From the NCBI GenBank assembly GCA_038496445.1, contig JALMLS010000256.1:186001-250000 (forward strand): a stretch of DNA of 64,000 nucleotides, in the 5' to 3' direction. The notes under the pieces are model-generated. The model saw only the letters and a list, made by a program, of their open reading frames with translations, was not told the DNA's origin and made no database searches. Position numbers and translations under genes: made by a program. Source of the stretch: Trichosphaerium sp. ATCC 40318. Lineage: Eukaryota; Discosea; Flabellinia; Trichosidae. This document shows positions 46,410 through 57,651 of this stretch, in pieces (position 1 is the first letter of the stretch; each line of letters starts with the position of its first letter).

Positions 46410-49400
46410 TCAAGCTGGAAGGCTAGAGGAGGTTAAAAGAAGGTCTTGCTTTTCATTGTCCTTCAATTGGCCGTATTTTTTCTTCCACTGCGATTTCTCG
46501 TTCTCTAGTTGTGCTAGTTGCGCCTCAGCACTACAAAATCCGCATTAGCGACAATTTGGAAGTGATTGGAATCGAGAATTCAGACAAAAACAACACGTAC
46601 TATTGCAATTTCGTCTCTAAGTGGTCTAAAACCTGTTCCAAGTCTTCTCCTTCTCCTTTACCAGATTTAAGAGTTGTATCTTCAGGAACTCCTCCGGCAA
46701 CACCACTAGAGTAAGCCCTGGATGTATTGACTACGCGAACATGTTAGCGCGTAAATAGCAGAAAATGTCAACTTTTTTTGGGTTGAAAAAAATTTTTACG
46801 ACACGTGCCATCAACGATTGTTTGTTTTGCGTTTGAGTTTGTTCTGACTTTTCCTCCTTTCTTTTTATTACGTGGACGATGTCGTTGAGGAGGCAGAATC
46901 TCTCTTCCACCAGTAGAAGATCCCTTTGACCCTGTAGATCCTGCTGACTCCGTTCCTTTCCTTACTGCGTGTAATAAGAGTAATTTTTGAGCGAATAGAG
47001 CAATAATTGTTAACACTAAAAGGAGATGTTAGCAAACAGTTGATATTTTTCATTGAATAGGAGAAGAAATCTTTGTTAGGCGTACCAGCTCCAAAAATTA
47101 CAGCAAGAGAAACTAACGTGTATGAAATGAGACTTATTTCTCTTCCTCTGTCTTGAAGAGAAAGCAAAAGTACGTAGATTACAATAGTAAAGAGGGCGAC
47201 ATTGTATATTGAAAAAGCGATAACTTTGGACTCATCAAGGACTTGGAACTTAATCTTACGTACACGCCACGCAAGAATTGCGCCAAAGCAAAGGATACCG
47301 AGCTAATAATAAAGTTATTTTGAATAATACGTTTTTAGATAATAAAAGAAAATCACGTGTGAGGAAGGAGCGCATTGTTCAACTTTAGATTTTTTTTGTT
47401 GGGCGTACTTTTTCGATTGCTAAGATTATCAGGAAAGCTAGCCCTGATCCTGGGTTTGCTTCGCATTTATTGTAAGCGATAGATAAGTCATAATCATCGT
47501 CGAATACAATTGTCTTGCTAGGCCTAGCAACAATACTATTCAAGGAAACTATAATTAGATCACCAAGAAGCATCAAGCCAACAATAATAAGCAAGAAAGT
47601 ATCACTACAAACATTAGGTTACTGTCAGTTTTCTTTCGGGGTTTGCAATGGCAATACGTACCTCACATTCACACGAACTAGTTCTTTCGAAGCTCTCATG
47701 ATGAGCACTATACGGAGGGATTTGGCGAAAAGTGGTCTAGAGGTTTTATGAGTTTTTTTTTTTTTGTTTGTTTGAGGTAGGTACCCGAAGAGCACCACAA
47801 ATCCTATATTTTGTGTGAACACTGCGAAGTGGCATGTGAAGTCATTCATAAATCCAGGAGACCAGAAAAAGTTGGTGGAACTGTATAGAATAAGAATCAC
47901 AAAAAGCTGAAAGAATATAAATGTGTACAGAAAAATTATAGCTCCTGTTGCTACGAGGATTAGAAACACTGGTGATGACCATTTGACAACCTATGGTTTT
48001 TAGAGGGTAGTCACAGAATGAATAGGAAATAACAAGATTATACCTGTGTATCACGGAAGGCTATAACGAAACCAATAAAAGAAAGGCAAATTACAATTGA
48101 TATGATTGTGAGAACCATTATAATGATTTCAACAAGAAGACCTGCATAGGTGTTATTTTTTTCGCTCACGTGATTTGAGATATTGAGATATTTTGGTACA
48201 ACGTACCCCAGTCCAAATTTAGGTTTCTGTTAGCCCATGGGGTTACTGGGTATACAATTGCTGAGTTGGCGGCTAAACAGTTGTTAAATATTGTTAATTG
48301 TCACCGTGGTGTCACATACCCGCAAGCGGTCCAATTATTTTTACAGGTGGTCCAGTTTCTCTCGCTGATGTATTTTGAAGCTGTGAAAGAACATTGAGCA
48401 AAAATTGGTCGTACAGGAGAGTACACAAAGACATATTTTGATCTACTAAAAGAGAATAGTTTTTTTTTTTCAAAAATTAAATCTCACCTGCATGAAATAA
48501 GGACTTCTTCTTTGGGTATGATCAATATCCCAACCGTAAATACCATTAAATGTCCTACATAATTATCAAAACGAAGAAAAACTTGAGGAAGCGAGATATG
48601 CGGTGTAAATTTGGTACAACACCATTATTTTCATAACAAACTGAAACAATAAAAAAAGAAAAAAAAAGTTCGTCGCTATGGCGTCATATAAGAGCTCCAC
48701 GTACGAAAAGTCAGATCTTAGAACTGTTGATGCGATGTCACTACCAGTATCCGATCTCTTGCTGATTTCCTACAGCAAATACAATGTCAACAAATGGCAA
48801 GAAAAAAAAATCCACTAAAACCAAAAAAGTCCAGAAAATCTGTTCAAACGCACCTGTATTGTCTTTATAACAAATCCAATACCAAGAAAGGTATTAAGTG
48901 TTATCTCGTCAAAAGGGATATCGTATTTCTTTTCAAATTCTCCCTCAAAGCGATCAACAATCAGCTGATAATTAGCGAAGAATATTTCTCCAGCAGGGAA
49001 CATGACACCTGCTCTAAATCGTACAACACCGGTGTGCAGGTTAACTAAGAAACGAACAATACTACTTAGCAAACACCGGAACAACAACGGAACGCATAGG
49101 CGTGTCCGTAGCTCTAAAATATACGTACACAAAGGAATATCATTTTCCCCTTCTATTTCGTCCATATCGTGGTGTACAACAAGTTTAGGTGTCCTTTAAA
49201 CAATACAATCAATCTCTTTATTTTCAGAAAAAAAGAAAAAAAAAGAAACCCTTCAACACGTGTCCGTACCAGTCCAAGTCACGCATTGCATTCACTATAC
49301 ATGAAATGTCATCTCCTGATGCGAATATAAATAGGGCATCAAGATTGTTATTGGTCTGTGAGAATGTTAGAAAATAATAAAAAAGAGAAAGAAAATTCTT

Positions 49401-50554
49401 TAAAAAACCAAGCTAGTGCGGTTGCAACGTGTCTGTACCTTTTGAGCTTCTCTAATACTTGCTTCGCATGCGGACTTATCACCTGGTAGAAATACGTAAC
49501 TAGTAGCTGTAGCGGCTCCAAAGTCTGGAAGTAGTTTGTTCAAACTCTGCAGGTAAAGTAAGTGTGAATTAATTTTTTTTTTTGAAGAGCCAAAGAAGTT
49601 AAAACTTACATCTATCTTTGACTTGAAGTCTTCTGTGTCCTCGTAGATGACAAAAACAGATGATACATTGTTTATACGAAAATAAGGAAGCACTTCGTCC
49701 CAGTAACTAAAAGAATAAGGGCAGGAATGTAGAAAACAGTCTCATAGAAAAGTGTATTGAGTTCAAAGAGCGTCAAGAAAAATTGCGTACTGATCGTCAG
49801 CCAACGCCATAGGTATGACATTATCTGTAGAATTCCATATATTAGGATCATCAGCACCGGGGTTAATCTTATAATGAAGTAAGAGTGGAGAAATTTCAAT
49901 TATACGGCAAGTACTACCTATTATTTTTCTGGTTCAAAAAAGACAAAAAACAATCTTAATTTAGAAACAGATCTCCTAATAACGTACCCTGAAACATTCA
50001 GTCTTATTAACTGCCGCTGAAATACTTTTAGAATACTCATTAACTGCATCTTCTATAAAAAACATATAGTCTTCAGTTGATTCAAGCGATACCATATCAT
50101 TGTTACACCAAGACACGTAGTCCTATTTTCTATTATTACGACAAAAAAAAAAAAAAAAAGTTCTGCAGGTTTTTTTTGACGAAGTGCTTGGATACTTTAC
50201 TACTAAAAAGCACGTGATTTATACTCCATATTATGTATAATCACGTGACGTTTGATTTTAGAACGTGATTAAAAGACGTACTGATACTTTTGATGCTTCG
50301 TCTTCAGATGTATTTAAAATAGCGTTTATCGTGTATGTCTTGTTTGAAATAACGATTGTGCCATACTCCTGCTCGCTCCAGTATTTGTAAAATAAAATAC
50401 CATTAGCGATAGACTCTGCTTGAGATTTATATTCTACTGATGCCAAGTCAAGCGAAGCAGCTATAGTTATTGTAGGTTGACTTGCTGTTATCTGACAAAA
50501 CGATAATAAGATTATTACCGCTAGGTAAAATAACATACAAGAGCTTCTGTACAT
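46410..50554 (-). CDS. Class C (GABA-B-like) G-protein-coupled receptor 2 with coiled-coil tail
   Basis: ATG 50554 starts a clear signal peptide (MYRSSCMLFYLAVIILLSFC, cut near ITASQ). The ligand-binding domain follows (TITIAASLDLASVEYKSQAE, NGILFYKYWSEQEYG, VLPYFRINNVSSVFVIYEDT, LDALFIFASGDD), then seven helices with WSSPVFLILVATGAIIFL, NIGFVVLFGYLPQT, TFLLIIVGLMLLGDLIIV, LAWRVRKIKFQVLDESKVI and ISLISYTLVSLAVIFGAGTP. The tail is basic, then two last exons form heptad-like helices (EDLEQVLDHLETKLQ, AEAQLAQLENEKSQWKKKYG), stop 46410. A C-terminal coiled coil is the heterodimer device of metazoan GABA-B receptors. GPCR 1 lacks it. Many short introns; some borders in the ectodomain are not resolved. 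Confidence 0.82.
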
Positions 50555-52081
50555 TTGTTTAAAAGCTATAATTGTTGTATGGATAATAATGAAGTAATAA
50601 ACAAGACTTAAATTCAAAAGTAATTTAGTTACTTTTAGGAATGAAAAGCTCCGCGTTTTGAACCCGACTTTTTTGCGGTACCTTTTTTTTTCTGTCACGT
50701 GATTTTCGACAACTACAACAAATGTACATTTATCTAAATTGTTTGTAAACGTTTTGAGTTTAATTCGGAACAAGTTTTATTACTAGCTTTGTAGTTTTTG
50801 TACAAAATACGTTGTGATGCTTTGAAGCACGTGAACCCGCTTTCGTTCGTTTTTTACGAAACTTTTCAAACTTACCCTCAAGAAATTTTATTTCTCGCAA
50901 ACAAGACGATAGCTTATTCTCTTGCGCGGTAAACATTAGATTTTTATCACCAACCGTTTTTTATTTTGTTTGGACTTTCGGGATTAATCCACTTTGAAAA
51001 AAACTTCAAAAAAAAAGATCTTTGGATTTTTACAAAGCTTGTCTTCTCGCTTCTGTAAATCGTAGATCTTTACAAATACTCCGTTCCAACCAAAGAAATA
51101 CCTGCTTTTAACCAGTTAATTATAGGCCTGTTGTGATTGATACTAATTACCAACAGCATCAGCGTAAGAACCTGTCACTGTTGTTTCGGAAAAGAACAGT
51201 CGGTTAGATCTTTTTTACTTGGTGCACATAGTATTGCAGTTTCATCAGCAACAACACAAACAGACACAAATTAAACACAATAATACCTATAAAAGCAACA
51301 GCAAGAGTGTGAAAAACTGGCCAGACGTATGTTGGTAGCGTTAATCAACCATCTCCCTAAAAGTAACGAGAGCCGAATTATTTTGTTGTTTAAAGATTGT
51401 TCGATGCCGCCCTACACGCTACTTACAGGTGGGGTCAATATCAAAGTACAACAGCATAGCACAATGAAAGGTCTTGCAGGATCGACATTACTAAAAAACT
51501 TGGAAAACTATTTAGTTCCAATACGAAATCAACAAAAAAAAATGTGGTAATGTCTAAAACCAATCGATAAAGATAAGCGTGTTAAAAAAAGTTGATGGTT
51601 CAAGGAGTTAACCTAAAGCTTGAGTTGTGATGCTATTCAGACCTTCTTTTTTTGACAGCCAATAGAGGAAAACCTCCAAACTAGAGTTATTAGTCACGGT
51701 AGATATGAATACGACGAAAATAAGTAAATGGCACGAAAAACAGTTTCAATGGATTGCAAACAGCTCTTTACTACTTCTTACGCGTAGAAAACACTATACG
51801 TAAAGCCAAATCAAGCATGAACGAGTTTTCGTTAACTTTTCACCTAACGGGAACGTATGACGTATATTCTTTGTGATAAAACTCGTGGGTCATAATACGG
51901 ACACACTGCACGAAATGTTGGTTCGCAATGGCATGAACTGGTTTTGTTGATAGAAAGCTTGCTGTCTATAGCATTGTAAGGTTGTACGTATTGGTTTTAA
52001 ACACAAACATCAAATCATGTGCCTACTTGGCAGTCGTTTGAAGTCAATTTATTTTTTTGAAAGCAACTATCTTACTTTACA
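50555..52081. other. Long spacer, no gene supported
   Basis: A 73-codon frame at 51329-51550 has no recognisable features. CACGTG lies at about 50695 and 50828. Shared promoter region for GPCR 2 (left) and cyanase (right). Confidence 0.4.
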
Positions 52082-52882
52082 ATGTTGCGTACGTCTATTC
52101 GTTTCGGTGGACTAGCTCGTGTGGAGAGACGACACAGAGGGAGGAGATACACTAAATATGACGCTAAAAACTTGTATTGTGACACCACAAAAGTATTACT
52201 TGACGCAAAGAAGCACAAAGGTCTTACCTTTGCTGATCTGGGCAAAGTACTTTAAAAATAACTGTTCACTTTTTTTTTCCAACGAAACGGCGTCATCTCA
52301 CGTTTTTTTATTTTGTACGTAGGCTATGGATAGGAGCGAGATGTTTGCAGCTTCTGTAGTTTATAGGCAAGCTAGTTGTACCCAAACAGATTCTGACAAG
52401 CTCCTTAAAGCGCTTGGTAAGGATAAACGACTAAAAAGCGAAACATTAAAATCAGATTGATGTTAACGGTTTTTTTTGAAGGAATCTCTGAAGACCAACT
52501 TCCAGAATTTACCAATAGACTTACTGACTACCCTACAAAGGGACTGGCATCAACAGATTGCAATGATCCAGCAATCACGAGGTTTTTTGAGATGATAAAG
52601 GTTAGAGATCAAAAAAAAAAACCTAAGACATTTCTAACTGTTTGGTTTGGTTAGATTTACGGGTTTCCTCTGAAAGCTGTAATGCATGAAAAGTTTGGTG
52701 ATGGCATTATGAGCGCTATTGACTTTGAGGTTCACATGACAAAGGTAAAGTTCACCATTCGTGAATTTTTTTCTCGTGTTGACTCGAACTTCTCATTGAA
52801 AGTGTTGTAGGAGAAGAACCCAAATGGTGATCGCGTGAAGATAACATTAGATGGTAAATTCCTTCCTTATAAAAAATTCTAG
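52082..52882 (+). CDS. cynS: Cyanate hydratase (cyanase), five exons
   Basis: Exons 52082-52246, 52323-52416, 52482-52600, 52655-52744, 52811-52882 (540 nt, 179 aa). Cyanase converts cyanate and bicarbonate to ammonia and CO2. Family blocks are clear: [87 protein letters not shown]. The catalytic triad positions (Arg and Glu of TRFFEM, Ser of IMSAI) are kept. Compared with bacterial enzymes of about 156 residues it has an N-terminal extension ([20 protein letters not shown]), Arg-rich and without acids until residue 16, resembling a mitochondrial presequence. The usual active form is a decamer of dimers. Neighbours give no pathway link. Confidence 0.93.
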
Positions 52883-53568
52883 TGTACATGTCAACAACTA
52901 GATACCAATAAACAAAATAACTTTATCTTGGCTTTAGCTTCATAGGTATTATGGTTTATCATTGACCAATTCTAACTCAATAATAGACTTCAATTTATCT
53001 AGCTTTGCCTTGTATTTCTTGATTGCACTTATCAAATGGTTGTTCGATCTCCTCATCTTCTTCACTGCTAGCGTACTCTTCATCACGTCTTTCTAATTCT
53101 CGTGTGAAATAATCCAAGATTTACGTACTTGTGTTAAATTCCATGTAGACATTCAAAAAACTTAGATAGCAACTAAACCAAAAAAACATTATTATCTTTT
53201 TGCTTAAGAATGACTACTAATGCTGTACCTCTCGTAGCGTATACGTCACCATAAAAGCCATGCTTCACTTCACAATAGGAGTACTCGAAAGTGCCATTTG
53301 AATCCAGTGTGGTGTTTGCACTCTAGATGGAATTCCCACGTTTTGAACCGGAAAACTGGACAGAGCATCGTGAGTAAGTGCCATTACGCTACATACTAGG
53401 TTAACTTATATTTAGCAACAGCAAGCCCCACACAAATCTATGGTGACTATAGATACTATCAGCATTGACGTACGTGGGTGTTACAGTTGCTGTAATGCTA
53501 GGACACTAAAATTAATCACATTCCATTACAGGATTTGACGAACTCAAGTTAAGTGTACAATTAGAACC
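52883..53568 (-). other. Spacer with two possible exons of an unidentified gene (minus)
   Basis: On the minus strand an acidic frame ends in TAA near 53000 (LDYFTRELERRDEEYASSEE, then DEEIEQPFDK). About 200 bases upstream, near 53230-53330, a frame reads ANTTLDSNGTFEYSYCEVKH followed by GFYGDVYATRG before a GTAC donor-like site. Codon use looks coding but no family is recognised and the two cannot be joined with confidence. Confidence 0.3.
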
Positions 53569-55540
53569 ATGATCGGAAAGGCATTTTTGAGAAGAAGACT
53601 TGCGTCTTGTATTTTGTTTTAGATATTAATGGCTACGTACGTATATACTGTGTAGTTTGGAGCCGATAATTTACGATGTAGAGTACGAGGAGAAATGTTG
53701 ATCAACACATACAATAAGAATCCATCTTGAAAAGCAATGGCCTTTTACTGGTTGGCGTGGGCAGCATGTTAAGAATCTAATTGCATTTTTAGTTTATTTA
53801 AGTCTGTTTCTAAACGCAAAAATTGAAATTAAAAGCTACGCAGTATAACATTCTACAATACAGTCACTTTACAAAGAGACAACTGCGTATTACAGCTTCT
53901 ACAGTGCCTCACCAGTCTAACTACGTTACCCAATATCAAAGACGCACACTTATCAGACTTTGAAAGTCTTAAAAAGTTTGTTAATACCCAAAGGCGTAAA
54001 CCAGTCACCATGTAGATCACGGAAAGCGCTTGTATATTCTATGTGGGCCATGCTTACGCGTTTTCAACAGTGATCGGTGTTGTTGGTGCAGAACCAGCTC
54101 GAAAGAGCTTAAAAGTATCGTGAATCTAAGAAGTACGCATTGTGGCTCTTGTTAATGCGTCAGAGTCGACAAAAGAACAGAAAAATGCTATTTTGAACTG
54201 AAAGAGCGCCAAAAAGGTTACAGTTTATACGGCTATCTCTCACATTACATACAAGCTTATTTGAGAGTAAAAATCAGTGGAAAATCGGTAACGGTATGAT
54301 CACGTTTTTTTGAAACCGAAAAGGCACATTACATATTCAAACCGTCACCGACGCTATGATTCTTTTACGTTATAAAATCAAGGCATATTTTGAGCGACGA
54401 GAGCTTAAGGAAGCTACAACAGAAAGATCAACCCTTTTTGGATCAAAACAACACGGAAAACATCTTATTTTAACATCAATAACGTACAAGTAGTAAATAA
54501 AGGTTGATTACGCAAAGTTCTTGGTCTTCAGATTCAAACGATTTTGTATTGACTGTTAAATATAGATGAGTATCAAAATACGCCTGGAACATCCCATACG
54601 GGAACGTAGAAACCGGTGTAAATTACATTTATTTCTCTTTTCGAATTTCACTTTTTTTCACATTTGTTTCTCAACATTACAATCCCGATTTACTTCATAA
54701 CTCCATATCTTAAAACCCAACATCAAAATCCGTATATCTACTATCAATTGTCCACGATATGCTTCAATTACCATGTACAACGCATTGAACCGGTTTTCTC
54801 AAAAACCGTAGCAAAACCACAATTTTTTTGCAACAAGAAATTACTTGGTTAAAAGCAAAATCGATTTTTTTGTCTAGTGGAAGCATACGAATACTACAAC
54901 TACAATATCTATACTTCTGCTTGACATGTCAAGACTACTCCGAGCAGTGCGAAAGTACGCTCGTAAAAAATACAATTCTCTCCTGGGCAGACCACTAGTG
55001 ATTAAAGTCACGGTCACAGTCCCTAAAAGCATCCTGGTTAACACCAGACCAAACTACACATACGCTCTGACTTGGGACCCACAGGTAGAAGATCTCTACT
55101 ACCCACCTACAGGCGTATCAAATATCGTAATGATATCCAGCTATGACATAGATCTAGCAAAAATGGCATTCGAAGGCGGAAGCCCAAGAATGTAAAAAAA
55201 AAAAAAACAAAAAAAAAAACAAAAAAAAAACAAAAAAAATTTTTGCTGCAAGAAGAAAATCCTTTGCAACAAGAGGTTGTTGCTCCCTTTTTTTATACCT
55301 AGTAATCAATATGAATGTGAGTTTTAATTGAGGGTGATGACAAACTGTGGACACCATGTTTGCTTCAGTCAACAAATTTATTTTGCAGTAAATGCAAAAC
55401 ACAAAAATACAAGTACTACCCTTAGTGACAACTGACCGTTGAGGTACTCTGGTGAAGCCATTTTTTAGATTACTTCAGTGTGATGTACTATGGTCGTATT
55501 TGTCACAATTATAGAATGGGCAACACTTGTTAGGACCCAT
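53569..55540. repeat. 2-kb inverted repeat, copy B
   Basis: Reverse-complement partner of 39460-41763. Its left border lies five codons inside the kinase-like frame (minus strand reads ATGCCTTTCCGATCATGG, then a TAA two codons later), so it carries the start but not the body of that gene. The right border is near 55540. It contains the 89-aa frame and an A-rich tract at 55193-55240. Confidence 0.85.
54926..55195 (+). CDS. Small protein of 2-kb repeat (copy B), 89 aa, unknown
   Basis: Same frame as 39816-40085 apart from one residue (ILVNTRPN versus ILVHTRPN). It ends GGSPRM just before the A-rich tract. Family and role unknown. Confidence 0.5.
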   Translation: MSRLLRAVRKYARKKYNSLLGRPLVIKVTVTVPKSILVNTRPNYTYALTWDPQVEDLYYPPTGVSNIVMISSYDIDLAKMAFEGGSPRM

Positions 55541-55702
55541 ATTGTTTTAGTGTTGAATTTTTTTTGGATGGTCAAATACAAATAAAATGTAATTGAACAC
55601 ATGTGTTCATTGTTGTCAAGTTTATTGGTAATTAGGCTACACGATCAAAGAATTTTATTTTGATTGAGTACAACAGTGTTACAAGACCTGTGATTGGCTC
55701 TT

Positions 55703-56956
55703 TTACATTCTTCGGCGCCTGCGGATATTAATTTTAACCGTAGGATCGCTTAAATGTTCTTCAATAAACTGGTCGCATGATAGATTTCTAGGAGCACTCT
55801 CACAAGGAGTACAAATATCCATCATGTCATCTTCACAGCCTCCTAGTATGTCCAACACCTCTTGTCTCTCAACTGGTACCTCTAAAGGCGCTACTGGTTG
55901 TTCCAGAACACTGCCTTGCTCATCAAAGAGACCAAAAGGTAATTCTAGTTCCATGGAACTTGTGGGGTCTTTGCTATCAAGTGGATGCTGCTTTTCATCT
56001 TGATACTGACTATCTTCCTGTTCAGGCAAAACTAGAGGAGAATACTGATCAGTGGGATACACTCTGTTGTCAGTTTTAGACCGATGTGCAATAGGACAAG
56101 AATTTGTGAGAGCAGAAGAAGGATTTGTCTCTAGAGCGTTGCTATTCTGTTTGTCATTCTTCTGTTCTTCAGATATCTCAAGAGAGGTCTGACTCTGATT
56201 GACAAAATGAAGCTCGTTGGTCGTCTTAGGAGTCTCTGTGGAGCTATCCGTTTTTCTGCGCTTTATGAAAGAGGCCTCGCGTTTTCTGAAACTGACCTTT
56301 CTCTTTTTACGTAAATCTAAAGCATAAAATAAGACACAAGTTTGAGAGCCACGTAAAAAACTTGATTGATCGATATTTTGTCGATTTTCGGAAATAGATT
56401 AAGTACGTACAAACTCTTTTCTCGCCTTTGGGGTCATGTGATTTGAAAGTGCCAGGTTTAACCTCAGCCTGAAAAGGATTGATAAAGAACTCAAACCAAG
56501 TTCTATTGGTACTAAGCAACAGTTAGCTAGATTGACGGTTCGAACCCTTTTTTTTTTTTGGTATTATTTCACGCACGTCACTTGAGGAGTACTTGTTTTG
56601 AGCGCTGGCTTTATAACTTCTCCATAGAACTTTGGTCTATTTTGTACAATGGTATCTTTTTCATCTTTAACGTCTTCTTGTTGTTCTTGAAGAGATTGAT
56701 CTGGGGTCACCACGTACTCTTCAGTATCAGGAGAAGGTTCGTCTTAACAAAAAGTCAGTTTAGAATTCTACTACGTTCATAGTGTAGTTTAAATGAACGT
56801 ACTGTAGTGTTGATGTATCTGCTGGTTGTCTGGTTCGGTATCCAACTGCGGATAGAGGTGTGGAGGTTGTTGGCGCGAAGTTAAAGCGTTTTTCATGTTA
56901 TCTGTTGCCGAAAAACGAAAACTGAGAGGTACTGTTGTATATGAAGGAACACTCAT
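55703..56956 (-). CDS. Basic/acidic nuclear-type protein, unknown family (copy 2)
   Basis: Exons 56956-56803, 56742-56577, 56511-56411, 56316-55703 (1035 nt, 344 aa), same intron positions and phases as 21832-23030. The conserved parts are the N-terminus (TTVPLSFRFSATDNMKNALT), the NRTWFEFF...KPGTFKSHDP motif and the basic block LRKKRKVSFRKREASFIKRR. The acidic C-terminal half has diverged and ends DPTVKINIRRRRRM instead of the hydrophobic end of copy 1. Conservation of the basic region and drift of the acidic part would fit a DNA-binding regulator with a loose activation domain. Function unknown. The next gene on this side is F-box/LRR copy C, as copy A neighbours the first paralogue. Confidence 0.8.
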
Positions 56957-57651
56957 ATGTATTCCGAAGTAAACTCAACGTATGTTTACTGTAGATAAAA
57001 TAAAAAGAAGAGGTTAAGTCTAGTTTGGAATAAGTGGGCTTTTTTTGGTTATCAATCATTAACGATTAGACTTTCATTGGCTGGTTTTACAATCATTATT
57101 TTCATTAAAATAGTATTTGACAAACAAGTAGTAACTATCTTTTTTACTGAGAGAATGTAATGTGTTGTTGCGATTTAGTTAAGTGCAAGTTATGTAATGT
57201 TACACGTTTACATCGGATTTGACCCGAAAGTTCGCTATTTTGGGGAAGCTACAAGCCTGATTTTTCGGGATTGTCAACATAGGTAGCCTTTTGCAACTCT
57301 GCAAGCTAGTTATATCATTAGTGTACCTTATGGAGTACCTTATGGAATACTTTCCGTGAGCATAAGAACTGAAAGTCATGCACGTGCTGCTAATTGTGAG
57401 TAGGTTTAACGTTAAAATAGCATAGAATTATTACACATAGAGAATTAAATTACTAAACACTGGATTGTTCTCCAAAACCAGGCGAAAGCTGAGCTTTATT
57501 TCAGGCAGCTAGTTGTTACAAAAGTATACTCCATTCCCTATACTGGTGGTTGTTCTATATAAAATAACACTCTTATCACAACTATCATTACAAAGGTTTA
57601 CCTAACATTTTACACATTCACTGACGCTGCTCTTAGCCTTGTAACACTTTC
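56957..57651. other. Intergenic, no gene seen
   Basis: The first 60 bases resemble the promoter-proximal region of the first paralogue. CACGTG near 57381. Nothing else recognised. Confidence 0.4.

Noticed and set aside
51329-51550. Isolated 73-codon frame
   Set aside because: No motif, paralogue or splice context; length is within chance in A+T-rich DNA.
39460-55540. Idea that the inverted arms are a large DNA transposon
   Set aside because: No transposase, integrase or polymerase frame between the arms and no target-site duplication visible; the enclosed genes are ordinary host genes.
56530-56560. Palindromic GGTTCGAACC resembling a tRNA T-loop
   Set aside because: It lies in an intron of the nuclear-type protein and has no D-arm, anticodon arm or acceptor stem around it.
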